Origin: CAYOHP01 sp964403795 [NCBI: uncultured bacterium]
GTDB lineage: Bacteria > Muiribacteriota > UBA6191 > CAZXTJ01
DNA: 15,626 nucleotides
Direction of reading: 5' to 3'
NCBI GenBank assembly: GCA_964403795.1
Contig: CAYOHP010000016.1
Span: 1 to 15,626 of the forward strand
A program made the position numbers and the translations under genes. Under the pieces are notes generated by a model. The model was not told the origin of the DNA. It was given only the letters and a program-made list of their open reading frames with translations, and searched no databases. This document shows, one piece after another, positions 1 through 7,001 of the stretch. Within the stretch, counting starts at the first letter, position 1, and every line of letters begins with the position of its first letter.

Positions 1-5
1 CCCCC

Positions 6-27
6 GGCTACCCGACGAGGCGTAGCC
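6..27 (-). terminator. Weak hairpin downstream of the Sel1-repeat gene
   Basis: Bases 6-11 (GGCTAC) and 22-27 (GTAGCC) form a perfect 6-bp inverted repeat with a 10-base loop, about 40 bases beyond the stop codon of the minus-strand Sel1 gene. There is no T-run, so an intrinsic terminator is only a guess. The rest of bases 1-65 shows no gene. Confidence 0.2.
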
Positions 28-65
28 CGCCCGCGAGCGAACCCCTTGGGGTGAGTGCAGACGAA

Positions 66-1256
66 CTAGCGGAGCCAACCTCCGGGCCGGGGGGCCGGGG
101 TTTCCCCGGGTGGGGTTCCGGGAGGTCGAGCCAGGCTCCGGTGTCGGGCCGCCGCCTCGGTGTCGCCGAGCCGGGCGAAGATCTCGGCCAGATGGGCGTG
201 GGGGTCGTGGGCGGAAGTCCGGAGCCCGGCCGCGCGCAGGCACACATCCCGGGCCTCCTCGACCCGCCCGAGCTGGAAGTACAACCACCCCAGGGTGTCG
301 ACCACGTCTCCTTCCTCGGGCATCTCGCGGGCTGCCTCCTCGGCGAAGCCGAGGGCCTCCTCGAGGTCCCGGCCCGCCTCCGAGAGGAGGCAAGCGACGC
401 CGGCCTTGCCGATCGACGAGCCCCCCGCGGCTGCCTTCCGGTACCACTCCTCGGCCTTCTCGTTCGATCGGGGGACGCCCTGGCCGGACCGGTAGAGCCC
501 CCCGAGGTGTTCGGCCGCGTCGGCCGAGCCGCGTTGGTAGGCCAACCGGTAGTAGCGGGCAGCCTCCTCGAAGGACTGCGGCACGCCCTCTCCGCCGGCG
601 TGGAGGATCCCCAGGTTGGTGGTGGACTCGGGGCTGCCCAGCGCCTCGCCTTTCCGCCACCACGCCGCGGCCTCGGGGATCGACTTCTGGACACCCTCGC
701 CGAGGTAGAAGAGCGACCCAAGGAGGGCCGCCGCCTCGGGGTCTCCCTGGGCGGCCGCCAGCCGCGCCCAGTGGGCCGCCTGGGCCGGGGACCGGGGCAC
801 TCCCTCTCCCCGGTAGTAGAAGAGGGCGAGCCGTGCCTGGCCTCCCGGGTCGCCCTGGGCAGCGGCCTTGCGGATCCAGTTCAGGGCCTTCGGGAGCGAG
901 TTCTCCACGCCTTCGCCCAGGTAGTGCATGGCTCCGAGCATGGTCTGGGCCGGGGCGTATCCGTCGCTCGCCGCCTGGTCGAAGAGGGCTACGGCCGTCC
1001 GGAGATCCCTGGGGATGCCCTCGCCGTGGTAGTAGGCCGCCCCGAGCTGGAACATGGCCTCGAGGTCGCCGGACTCGGCGTCGACCTTCAGGCGGAAGAG
1101 GTGGTCCGGGAGGGGACCGGGCGGGGGCGCGGCGGGGCGCTCCGGGTCGACTCCGGTCCCGCTCTCGGGGCGCGCCGCCAGCCAGGGGGGATGGACCCCT
1201 GCCAGGACCAGGGCCAGGAGCACCGGGCACCGCTTCCAGCCTTCCCCGACGCGCAT
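66..1256 (-). CDS. Secreted Sel1-repeat protein
   Basis: The product is 396 residues. It begins with a signal peptide: basic MRVGEGWKR, then a hydrophobic run at about residues 11-27 with likely cleavage near the WLAA at 25-28. A Pro-rich linker follows to about residue 50. Residues about 60-280 hold six Sel1-like (TPR-related) repeats of 36-37 residues, recognisable by the recurring GEGV/GEGI or GQGV turn (78-81, 114-117, 150-153, 186-189, 222-225, 258-261) and AA..G boundaries. Residues about 285-375 look like classical TPR helices (TLGWLYFQLGRVEEA). The C-terminus is Pro-rich. Sel1 proteins are scaffolds for protein-protein contacts, often in envelope signalling; no catalytic residues are expected. 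The ATG at 1256 was chosen because GAGAGGGG lies 5 bases upstream and the signal peptide follows directly; the frame stays open further upstream, but that extension is Arg/Pro-rich and unlike a protein start. The gene is divergent from oleA; its partner is unknown. Confidence 0.88.
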   Translation of the reverse strand: MRVGEGWKRCPVLLALVLAGVHPPWLAARPESGTGVDPERPAAPPPGPLPDHLFRLKVDAESGDLEAMFQLGAAYYHGEGIPRDLRTAVALFDQAASDGYAPAQTMLGAMHYLGEGVENSLPKALNWIRKAAAQGDPGGQARLALFYYRGEGVPRSPAQAAHWARLAAAQGDPEAAALLGSLFYLGEGVQKSIPEAAAWWRKGEALGSPESTTNLGILHAGGEGVPQSFEEAARYYRLAYQRGSADAAEHLGGLYRSGQGVPRSNEKAEEWYRKAAAGGSSIGKAGVACLLSEAGRDLEEALGFAEEAAREMPEEGDVVDTLGWLYFQLGRVEEARDVCLRAAGLRTSAHDPHAHLAEIFARLGDTEAAARHRSLARPPGTPPGETPAPRPGGWLR

Positions 1257-1302
1257 GCGAGCCCCTCTCGGATCCCTCCCAATGTGCCCGCGGACGGGGC
1301 GA

Positions 1303-1330
1303 TTGCCAGGGACCCGGGAAAGAGTAGAAT
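1303..1330 (+). promoter_or_regulatory. Candidate sigma-70-type promoter for oleABCD
   Basis: TTGCCA at 1303-1308 and TAGAAT at 1325-1330 each match the -35 and -10 consensus at 5 of 6 positions, with a 16-base spacer. Transcription would start near 1337 and leave a leader of about 83 bases before oleA. The site lies in the 163-base divergent gap between the Sel1 gene and oleA. The same -35 box and spacer recur at 6864-6891. No convincing promoter for the Sel1 gene was found on the opposite strand. Confidence 0.55.
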
Positions 1331-1419
1331 GACCCGCCCCGGCCCGACCCGATCGCGGCGGGGTGTCGCGAGCCTCGCTCCTGGTCCCTGATCCGGGCGG
1401 GCGTCGAAGGGGAGCCCGC

Positions 1420-2472
1420 ATGAAGATCCGGTTCGGCAACGTGTGCCTGGAGGCCATGGGCCATGTGCTCCCCGAGCGGGCGATGAGCTCCGAGGCGATC
1501 GAGGCACGCCTGGCCGAGGTGTACCGGACCCTGCGAATCCCGCCGGGACGGGTGGCCGAGATGACCGGCATCCGGGAGCGACGCTACTGGGAGAACGGCA
1601 CCCCGCCGAGCAAGGGTGCGATCCAGGCAGGGAACCTGGCGATCGAGCGGTCCGGCGTGTCCCGGGAGGACCTCGGGGCCCTGGTCTACACCTCGGTCTG
1701 CCGCGACCACCTCGAACCCGCCACCTCGACCGTGGTGCACGACGCCCTGGGGCTCCCCGGGTCGGCCACCTGCTTCGACATCTCGAATGCCTGCCTCGGG
1801 TTCATGAACGGCCTGGTCACGGTCGCCAACATGATCGAGCTGGGGCAGATCGGGGCCGGAGTGGTGGTGGCCAGCGAGAACTCCGGGCCGGTGCTCCACA
1901 CCACCCTCGAACGGCTCGCCTCCGACCCCGAACCCAGCCGCAAGAAGTTCAAGGCGGCCTTCCCGAGTCTGACGCTGGGCTCCGGCTCGGTGGCTGCGGT
2001 GCTGGTCCACAAGGACCGCTCGGTGCACGGGCACCGGGTGCTGGGCGGCGGGTGGGCCAGCGCCACCCAGTACAACGCCGCCTGCCGCTGCACCCCCGAC
2101 CACTCCTTCGCCGACGAGTGCCACCCCTTCATGGAGACCGACGTGCTCACGGTCATGGACCGGGGCTGCGAGCTGGCCCGGGACGCCTGGGCCAACCTGA
2201 AGGCGGCGCTCGACTGGGCCGACCACACCCCCGAGCGGGTCTTCTGCCACCAGATCGGCGTCAGCCACAAGGTGCAGCTCTTCAAGACCCTGGAGCTGGA
2301 CGTGACCCGGGACTTCTCGACCGTCGAGCGGCTCGGGAACATGGGGAGCGTGGGGCTGCCGCTGACGGTGTCCATGGGGATCGAGGCCGGCGCCGTGGAG
2401 CGCGGGATGAGGGTCGCCATGCTCGGCATCGGCAGCGGACTCAACTCGCTCATGCTCGGCCTCGAGTGGTGA
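1420..2472 (+). CDS. oleA: OleA, head-to-head acyl-CoA condensing thiolase
   Basis: The product is 350 residues, normal for OleA. It is a thiolase-fold enzyme related to FabH that performs a non-decarboxylative Claisen condensation of two fatty acyl-CoAs to a 2-alkyl-3-keto acid, the first step of long-chain olefin synthesis. The nucleophile is Cys125 in SNACLGFMNG, with His277 in FCHQIG and Asn307 in ERLGNMGS. Glu99 in DHLEPATS lies 26 residues before the cysteine, the same spacing as the proposed catalytic glutamate (Glu117) and Cys143 of Xanthomonas OleA. The intact Glu and the downstream oleBCD genes distinguish it from an ordinary FabH. The ATG at 1420 follows GAAGGGGAG (1406-1414); an in-frame GTG or ATG further upstream would add a low-complexity Arg/Pro stretch and is unlikely. 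The stop codon overlaps the oleB start. The product is cytoplasmic, probably in a complex with OleBCD. Confidence 0.95.
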   Translation: MKIRFGNVCLEAMGHVLPERAMSSEAIEARLAEVYRTLRIPPGRVAEMTGIRERRYWENGTPPSKGAIQAGNLAIERSGVSREDLGALVYTSVCRDHLEPATSTVVHDALGLPGSATCFDISNACLGFMNGLVTVANMIELGQIGAGVVVASENSGPVLHTTLERLASDPEPSRKKFKAAFPSLTLGSGSVAAVLVHKDRSVHGHRVLGGGWASATQYNAACRCTPDHSFADECHPFMETDVLTVMDRGCELARDAWANLKAALDWADHTPERVFCHQIGVSHKVQLFKTLELDVTRDFSTVERLGNMGSVGLPLTVSMGIEAGAVERGMRVAMLGIGSGLNSLMLGLEW

Positions 2473-3368
2473 ACCGGGATCCCGGCGTGCAGCCCCGTCT
2501 CGAGGACGTCTACGGCTTCCGGTCGTCCTTCTTCGAGACCCCGGCCGGGCGCATGCACTACCTCGACGAGGGCTCGGGACCGGTCGTGCTCTGCCTGCAC
2601 GGCAACCCCACCTGGTCGTTCTACTACCGGCGGGTGGTGAGGCACCTGATGCCCCGCTGCCGGGTCGTGGTGCCCGACCACATCGGGTGCGGGCTCTCCG
2701 ACAAGCCGCAGGGCTGGTCCTACGAGATCGCCGACCACATCGCCAACCTGCGCGGCCTGATCGAGCACCTCGACCTCCGGGACATCACCCTGGTGGTCCA
2801 CGACTGGGGCGGGCCGATCGGCTTCGGGAACGCCGGGAGCGACCCCGACCGGTTCCGGGCCTTCGTGGTCCTGAACACCGCGGCCTTCTTCGTGCCGCGA
2901 CTGCCGTGGCGGATCGCCGCCTGCCGGATCCCTCTCCTGGGAGCGCTCATGGTGCGAGGCTTCAACGCCTTCGCGGAGGCCGCCACGGTGATGACCACCC
3001 AGCGCCCGCTCGACGAGTTCACCAAGGAATGCTACGTCGCCCCCTACGACTCGTGGAGCAACCGGGTGGCGACGCTCCGGTTCGTCGAGGACATCCCGAT
3101 GTCGGTGTCGCACCCGAGCTGGAAGACCATCGAGAAGATCGACGCCGGGCTGGCGGGGCTGGCGGGCAAGCCCATGCTGATCGGGTGGGGGATGAAGGAC
3201 TTCTGCTTCACGCCGCGCTTCCTCGAGGAGTGGCGACGCCGCTTCCCCGGGGCCGAGGTCGAGCTCTACGAGGACGCCGGGCACTACGTGCTCGAGGACG
3301 CCCACGAGCGCCTCCTGCCCCGGATCGAGCGTTTCCTGGAGAGCCATGGGATCCTCGCGGCCGGCTGA
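2469..3368 (+). CDS. oleB: OleB, beta-lactone decarboxylase (alpha/beta hydrolase)
   Basis: The product is 299 residues and has the haloalkane-dehalogenase-like alpha/beta hydrolase fold. OleB removes CO2 from the beta-lactone made by OleC to release the cis-olefin. Visible elements are the oxyanion motif HGNPTW (44-49), the nucleophile elbow HDWGG with Asp112 and neighbouring Trp113, a cap region at about 140-210, a candidate acid Asp244 in GMKD, and the catalytic His272 in AGHYV. These residues alone would also fit a haloalkane dehalogenase; the position between oleA and oleC decides the call. The GTG start at 2469 overlaps the oleA stop as GTGA, implying translational coupling; upstream Shine-Dalgarno pairing is poor. 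A second in-frame GTG at 2487 is possible. OleB is a separate protein here, not the OleBC fusion known from some actinobacteria. Confidence 0.93.
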   Translation: MNRDPGVQPRLEDVYGFRSSFFETPAGRMHYLDEGSGPVVLCLHGNPTWSFYYRRVVRHLMPRCRVVVPDHIGCGLSDKPQGWSYEIADHIANLRGLIEHLDLRDITLVVHDWGGPIGFGNAGSDPDRFRAFVVLNTAAFFVPRLPWRIAACRIPLLGALMVRGFNAFAEAATVMTTQRPLDEFTKECYVAPYDSWSNRVATLRFVEDIPMSVSHPSWKTIEKIDAGLAGLAGKPMLIGWGMKDFCFTPRFLEEWRRRFPGAEVELYEDAGHYVLEDAHERLLPRIERFLESHGILAAG

Positions 3369-5088
3369 GGCCGGAGGACCGGGCCCGGAGTCCTCGTCCT
3401 CCCCGGTCGCAGCGACGGCCCCGGCGGCCCCCTGGACCGACCCCACCCGGCGGGTGAACATCGCCGAGCACCTGCCGGTCCAGGCGGCGCGTTTTCCGTG
3501 GAAGCGGGCCGTGGTCTTCCCCGAGGGGCGGGATGCCTCCGGTCGGGTCTCCTGGACCCACCTGACCTTCGCCCAGCTCGAGACCGAGACCAATCGGCTG
3601 GCCCGAGGGTTGGCGGGTGCCGGGGTGGTGCGGGGCACCCGGGTCCTGGTGATGATGCAGCCGGGCATCGACTTCATCGCGGTCACTTTCGCGTTGTTCA
3701 AGCTGGGGGCCGTGCCGATCCTGATCGACCCGGGGATGGGGAGGGGGAGCCTCCTCGAGTGCATCGCCAAGGTCGAGCCCGAGGTGCTGATCGCGGTGCC
3801 CCTGGCGCAGGGAGCGGCCAGCGTGTTCCCGGCGGCGTTCCGCTCGGTGCGCCTGCGGGTCACGGTGGGGAGGCGCTGGCTCTGGGGCGGGCTCACCCTG
3901 GACGAGGTCCGGCACTCCGACGGTTCGACCTTCGCACCGTCCCCGACCACCGGTCTGGACGAGGCGGCCATCCTCTTCACCACCGGCTCGACGGGGCCTC
4001 CCAAGGGCGTCGTCTACCTGCACGGCATCTTCGATGCCCAGGTCCACATGATCCGGGAGGCCTACGGGATCCGGCCCGACGACGTGGACCTGCCGGGCTT
4101 TCCCCTGTTCGCCCTGTTCTCGACGGCCTGGGGCATGACCTGCGTGATCCCAGACATGGATCCGCGCCGCCCCGCCCAGGTGGATCCGGTGCGGATCGTG
4201 GAGGCCATCGAGGCCCACGGGGTGACCACCAGCTTCGGGTCGCCCGCCATCTGGAAGCGGGTGGGGGCCCATTGCGTCGAACGCGGGATCCGGCTGCCCA
4301 GCGTGAAGCGGATCCTGGCCGCCGGGGCCCCGGTGCCCGGCGAGCTGGTCGAGCGCATGCGTTCGGTGCTCCCCGAGGGGGATCTGCATACACCCTACGG
4401 TGCGACCGAGTGCCTGCCGGTGGCTTCGCTGGCAGGCGCCGAGATCTGCGGCGAGACCTGGGCCCGGTCCCGGGAAGGGGCCGGGATCTGCGTGGGCCGG
4501 GCGCTGCCCGGCAACTCGGTGCGCATCGTCGGGATCCGCGACGAGGCGATCCCCGAGTGGGACGACTCGCTGGCGTTGCCGGTGGGCGAGGTGGGCGAGA
4601 TCGTGGTCGACGGCCCGGTGGTCACTCCCCGGTACCAGGGCCTGGAGGCCGCCACCCGGGCCGCCAAGATCCGGTCCGGGGGAAGGGTCCTGCACCGCAT
4701 GGGGGACCTCGGCTACCTCGACCGGGAAGGGCGCCTCTGGTTCTGCGGGCGCAAGGCCCACCGGGTCGAGGCGGTCGGGTCGGGGCGGGTGTTCTACTCG
4801 GTCTGCTGCGAGGCGATCGTGAACCGCCACCCTCGGGTCGAACGCTCGGCGCTGGTCGGGGTGGATGGCGTCCCGGTGCTGGTGGTCGAACCGCGGCCGG
4901 GCTCGATGCCGGAGAGCCCGGTGGCCGAGGAACGCTTCCGGCAGGAGTTGCGGGAGCTGGCGGCGGCGAGCCAGGTGACCGAGCCGATCGATCGGTTCCT
5001 GTTCCATCCCTCGTTCCCGGTGGACATCCGCCACAACGCCAAAATCTTCCGGGAGAAGCTGGCGGTCTGGGCCCGGGACAAGCCGTGA
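3346..5088 (+). CDS. oleC: OleC, beta-lactone synthetase (AMP-forming ligase family)
   Basis: The product is 580 residues, a member of the acyl-adenylate (ANL) superfamily. OleC uses ATP to cyclise the beta-hydroxy acid from OleD into a beta-lactone rather than making an acyl-CoA. Seen: the P-loop-like TTGSTGPPK (212-220), the adenine-binding YGATE (351-355), RMGDLGYLD with Asp454 contacting ribose (451-459), the hinge CGRK (467-470) and a C-terminal candidate catalytic Lys566 in HNAKIFRE. The ATG at 3346 overlaps oleB by 23 bases and has GGAG four bases upstream (3338-3341). The first 35 or so residues are Ser/Pro/Ala-rich and lie ahead of VNIAEHLP, where family members usually begin, so this is an N-terminal extension or the true start is the GTG at 3454. 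It is probably co-translated with oleB and oleD. Confidence 0.93.
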   Translation: MGSSRPAEAGGPGPESSSSPVAATAPAAPWTDPTRRVNIAEHLPVQAARFPWKRAVVFPEGRDASGRVSWTHLTFAQLETETNRLARGLAGAGVVRGTRVLVMMQPGIDFIAVTFALFKLGAVPILIDPGMGRGSLLECIAKVEPEVLIAVPLAQGAASVFPAAFRSVRLRVTVGRRWLWGGLTLDEVRHSDGSTFAPSPTTGLDEAAILFTTGSTGPPKGVVYLHGIFDAQVHMIREAYGIRPDDVDLPGFPLFALFSTAWGMTCVIPDMDPRRPAQVDPVRIVEAIEAHGVTTSFGSPAIWKRVGAHCVERGIRLPSVKRILAAGAPVPGELVERMRSVLPEGDLHTPYGATECLPVASLAGAEICGETWARSREGAGICVGRALPGNSVRIVGIRDEAIPEWDDSLALPVGEVGEIVVDGPVVTPRYQGLEAATRAAKIRSGGRVLHRMGDLGYLDREGRLWFCGRKAHRVEAVGSGRVFYSVCCEAIVNRHPRVERSALVGVDGVPVLVVEPRPGSMPESPVAEERFRQELRELAAASQVTEPIDRFLFHPSFPVDIRHNAKIFREKLAVWARDKP

Positions 5089-6080
5089 GGGCCCTGGTCA
5101 CCGGCGGCGGCGGCTTCCTCGGGCGCTACGTGGCCGAGGCGTTGGCGGCGCGTGGCGATACGGTGCGGGTGATCGGCCGGCGTCGCTACCCCGAGATCGA
5201 GGCGCAGGGAATCGAGTGCCGGCAGGTCGACCTGACCGAGCGCGCCGGGGTGGTCGCCGCCTGCGAGGGCGTGGACACCGTCTTCCACTGCGGGGCCCTG
5301 GCGGGATACTGGGGGCCTCGCGAGGTCTTCTTCGCCACCAACGTCGAGGGGACCCGCCACGTGCTCGAGGGCTGTCGCCGGCATGGTGTCGCGAAGCTCG
5401 TCTTCACCAGCTCGCCGAGCGTGGTCTTCGGCGGGGAGGACATCGAGGGTGCCGACGAGAGCTGCCCCTACCCGGCGAGCTACCTGAACCCGTATGCCGA
5501 GACCAAGGGCCTGGCCGAGCAGGAGGTGCTGGCGGCCGACGGAGTGGACGGGCTCCGGACCGCGGCCTTGCGTCCCCACCTCATCTGGGGTCCACGCGAC
5601 AACCAGATCGTGCCGCGGCTGGTGGCTCGGGCCCGGGCCGGCAAGGTCGCCCGGATCGGTGACGGCCGGAACAAGGTGTCGGTGATCTACGTCGAGAACG
5701 CGGCCCGCGCCCACCTGGCCCTGGCCGACGCCCTGGTACCGGGAGCGCCGGTCTGCGGCAGGACCTACTTCATCTCCCAGGACGAGCCCGTGCTGCTCTG
5801 GGACTTCATCGGGCGGATCCTCGAGGGCTTCGGTCTGCCTCCCATCCGGCACTCGATGTCCCTGGGGACCGCTTCGACGATCGGGGCCGCCATGGAGGCG
5901 GCCTACCGGGTGCTCCGGATCTCGGGGGAGCCGCGCATGACCCGCTGGCTCGCCAAGGAGCTCGGGACCAGCCACTGGTTCTCGGACGCCGCGGCCCGGA
6001 GGGACTTCGGCTACCGGGCCTGGGTGGACACCGAGGAAGGGCTGCGGCGCCTGTTCGCGGCGGGGCTGCCCGAGGGGTAG
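5085..6080 (+). CDS. oleD: OleD, NADPH-dependent 2-alkyl-3-ketoalkanoate reductase
   Basis: The product is 331 residues, an extended short-chain dehydrogenase of the 3-beta-HSD-like type. OleD reduces the beta-keto acid from OleA to the beta-hydroxy acid that OleC cyclises. The N-terminal cofactor motif is TGGGGFLG (6-13). The active site is Ser112 (TSSPSVVFGG) with Tyr137-x3-Lys141 in NPYAETK. A conserved RPHLIWGPRD segment (163-172) follows the catalytic core. The GTG start at 5085 overlaps the oleC stop by four bases (GTGA), the same junction as oleA/oleB. The last gene of the operon ends with TAG at 6080. The order A-B-C-D is the standard one. Cofactor preference cannot be decided safely from sequence; NADPH is known for the family. 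Confidence 0.93.
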   Translation: MRALVTGGGGFLGRYVAEALAARGDTVRVIGRRRYPEIEAQGIECRQVDLTERAGVVAACEGVDTVFHCGALAGYWGPREVFFATNVEGTRHVLEGCRRHGVAKLVFTSSPSVVFGGEDIEGADESCPYPASYLNPYAETKGLAEQEVLAADGVDGLRTAALRPHLIWGPRDNQIVPRLVARARAGKVARIGDGRNKVSVIYVENAARAHLALADALVPGAPVCGRTYFISQDEPVLLWDFIGRILEGFGLPPIRHSMSLGTASTIGAAMEAAYRVLRISGEPRMTRWLAKELGTSHWFSDAAARRDFGYRAWVDTEEGLRRLFAAGLPEG

Positions 6081-6129
6081 CCCGGGGACCGGCGAACGTC
6101 GGGAGCCTCGGCGCGGGTCGCGCACGGTG

Positions 6130-6148
6130 AGCGCGCGAGCTGCGCGCT
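6130..6148 (+). terminator. Possible terminator hairpin after oleD
   Basis: AGCGCGC (6130-6136) and GCGCGCT (6142-6148) form a perfect 7-bp stem around a 5-base loop, 50 bases after the oleD stop. No T-run follows, so this could be a Rho-dependent pause site or chance in GC-rich DNA. Confidence 0.3.
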
Positions 6149-6198
6149 GCGGGCCGGTCCGGAGGGCCTCGACCCGCTCCTGGTAAGGGATTCCTCGG

Positions 6199-6215
6199 TT
6201 GGCACGAATCCTGGT
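6199..6215 (+). promoter_or_regulatory. Imperfect sigma-54-like element
   Basis: TTGGCACG (6199-6206) is a perfect -24 box for sigma-54. Four bases later CTGGT (6211-6215) stands where TTGCW is expected, so the key -12 GC reads GG. The element lies 50 bases before the ATG of the 177-residue gene, and the window encodes a sigma-54 activator. A second TTGGCAC occurs inside the kinase gene at 12654, so a chance match is possible. Confidence 0.28.
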
Positions 6216-6227
6216 TCTTCGCTCCCC

Positions 6228-6247
6228 CGGGAGGCATCGACCTCCCG
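6228..6247 (+). promoter_or_regulatory. Leader hairpin just upstream of a ribosome binding site
   Basis: CGGGAGG (6228-6234) and CCTCCCG (6241-6247) form a perfect 7-bp stem with a CATCGA loop. It ends three bases before the AGGAAGGAG ribosome binding site (6251-6259). If the upstream sigma-54-like element is used, this hairpin would form the very 5' end of the transcript. Its role (mRNA stability or translation control) is inferred only from position. Confidence 0.35.
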
Positions 6248-6265
6248 ACGAGGAAGGAGCGGGCG

Positions 6266-6799
6266 ATGCCGGGAGCGCGGAGCAGGGCGGATCCGGGCGG
6301 GGTCGAAGGGGAGGCGGATCCGGGGTTCGGGCAGGGGCCCGCGGCGGCACTGGCGGCCGAGGTCTGGGCCGAGCTCGAGCGCTTGGAGCCGGGAGTGCCC
6401 TGGGTGCGGGGGAGCGGCGGAAGGGATCGCGCCTTCGCCTCGGTGCTGCGCCACCGCTGTCGCCACCGGGTCTTCCTCCGGACCTCGGAGAGGATCTCGT
6501 CGCGGGATCTCTTCCGGCTCGCCGAGGCGGCGGTGGCGGGAGTCGGGGGCGCGGCCCCCGGGGAGCGCCACACCTGGCTCCTGGTCGGGGATCCCGTGGA
6601 CGGAGGCGCCGACCTCCGGGCCCAGATCGAGAGGTTCAACCGGGAGCACTGGTCCGGGCGCGAGGGCGACGCGCCTCGGGTGCGCCTGGCCCTGGTGCAG
6701 CGGGCCTGGGGGGTGGTGACCGCGCCCGGTGGGCTCGACGGTCTCCCGTCCCTTGCCCGCATGCGGCTGCCCGACGCCTGGAGCCGGAAGGCGGCTTGA
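6266..6799 (+). CDS. Unrecognised 177-residue protein
   Basis: I do not recognise this family. The gene is supported by a strong Shine-Dalgarno sequence (AGGAAGGAG, 6251-6259, six bases before ATG) and by a protein-like pattern of helices and strands. The first 25 residues are Gly/Pro-rich and probably disordered. Residues 27-41 form a likely amphipathic helix (ALAAEVWAELERL). Basic residues cluster at 60-80 (VLRHRCRHRVFLR), and strand-like segments lie at 103-109 (TWLLVGD) and 139-151 (VRLALVQRAWGVV). A single cysteine is at 65. There is no signal peptide or membrane segment, so it is probably cytoplasmic. It starts 185 bases after oleD, too far for translational coupling, and whether it belongs to the ole transcript is open. 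Confidence 0.68.
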   Translation: MPGARSRADPGGVEGEADPGFGQGPAAALAAEVWAELERLEPGVPWVRGSGGRDRAFASVLRHRCRHRVFLRTSERISSRDLFRLAEAAVAGVGGAAPGERHTWLLVGDPVDGGADLRAQIERFNREHWSGREGDAPRVRLALVQRAWGVVTAPGGLDGLPSLARMRLPDAWSRKAA

Positions 6800-6863
6800 G
6801 ATGCCTGCGGGCCCAGGCCGGCCGGGGAGGCGGAACCGGCGATCCTAGGGTCGGAGTGGGGGC

Positions 6864-6891
6864 TTGCCAAGTCCCCCCGGCTCCTTAGGAT
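6864..6891 (+). promoter_or_regulatory. Candidate sigma-70-type promoter for the coiled-coil protein
   Basis: TTGCCA (6864-6869), a 16-base spacer and TAGGAT (6886-6891) match the consensus at 5 and 4 of 6 positions. The start would be near 6898, giving a leader of about 100 bases before the GTG at 7002. The -35 hexamer and spacing equal those of the oleA promoter at 1303-1330. Confidence 0.45.
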
Positions 6892-6898
6892 GACGGCA

Positions 6899-6921
6899 GC
6901 TCCGGGGGCACCCCCCGGGGC
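6899..6921 (+). promoter_or_regulatory. Stable 10-bp hairpin in the leader
   Basis: Bases 6899-6908 pair with 6912-6921 (nine Watson-Crick pairs and one G-T) around a three-base CAC loop. It sits at the predicted 5' end of the transcript from the 6864-6891 promoter. It could stabilise that mRNA or end transcription of the gene at 6266-6799, but no T-run follows. Confidence 0.35.
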
Positions 6922-7001
6922 GGGCGGACCCCGGCGGTCGTCCTGGCGGACGAGACGAACCGGGGCCGCATGCCCGATGGACGTTGGATTGGGAGACCCT
7001 C

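Noticed and set aside
42-51. CCCCTTGGGG palindrome near the left edge
   Set aside because: The loop would be only two bases, too small for a hairpin, and short GC palindromes are expected at this base composition.
2469-3368. Calling the alpha/beta hydrolase a haloalkane dehalogenase
   Set aside because: Motifs fit both, but the position between oleA and oleC with coupled translation identifies it as OleB.
1686-4004. Long open frame on the minus strand opposite oleA and oleB (772 codons)
   Set aside because: It mirrors the third-position G/C bias of the real genes, has a low-complexity Arg/Pro/His/Gly composition and shows no domain. The plus-strand genes here are unambiguous.
3208-6350. Long minus-strand open frames opposite oleC and oleD (608 and 518 codons)
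   Set aside because: Composition is His/Asp/Pro/Arg-rich without secondary-structure pattern, as expected of frames opposite GC-rich genes.
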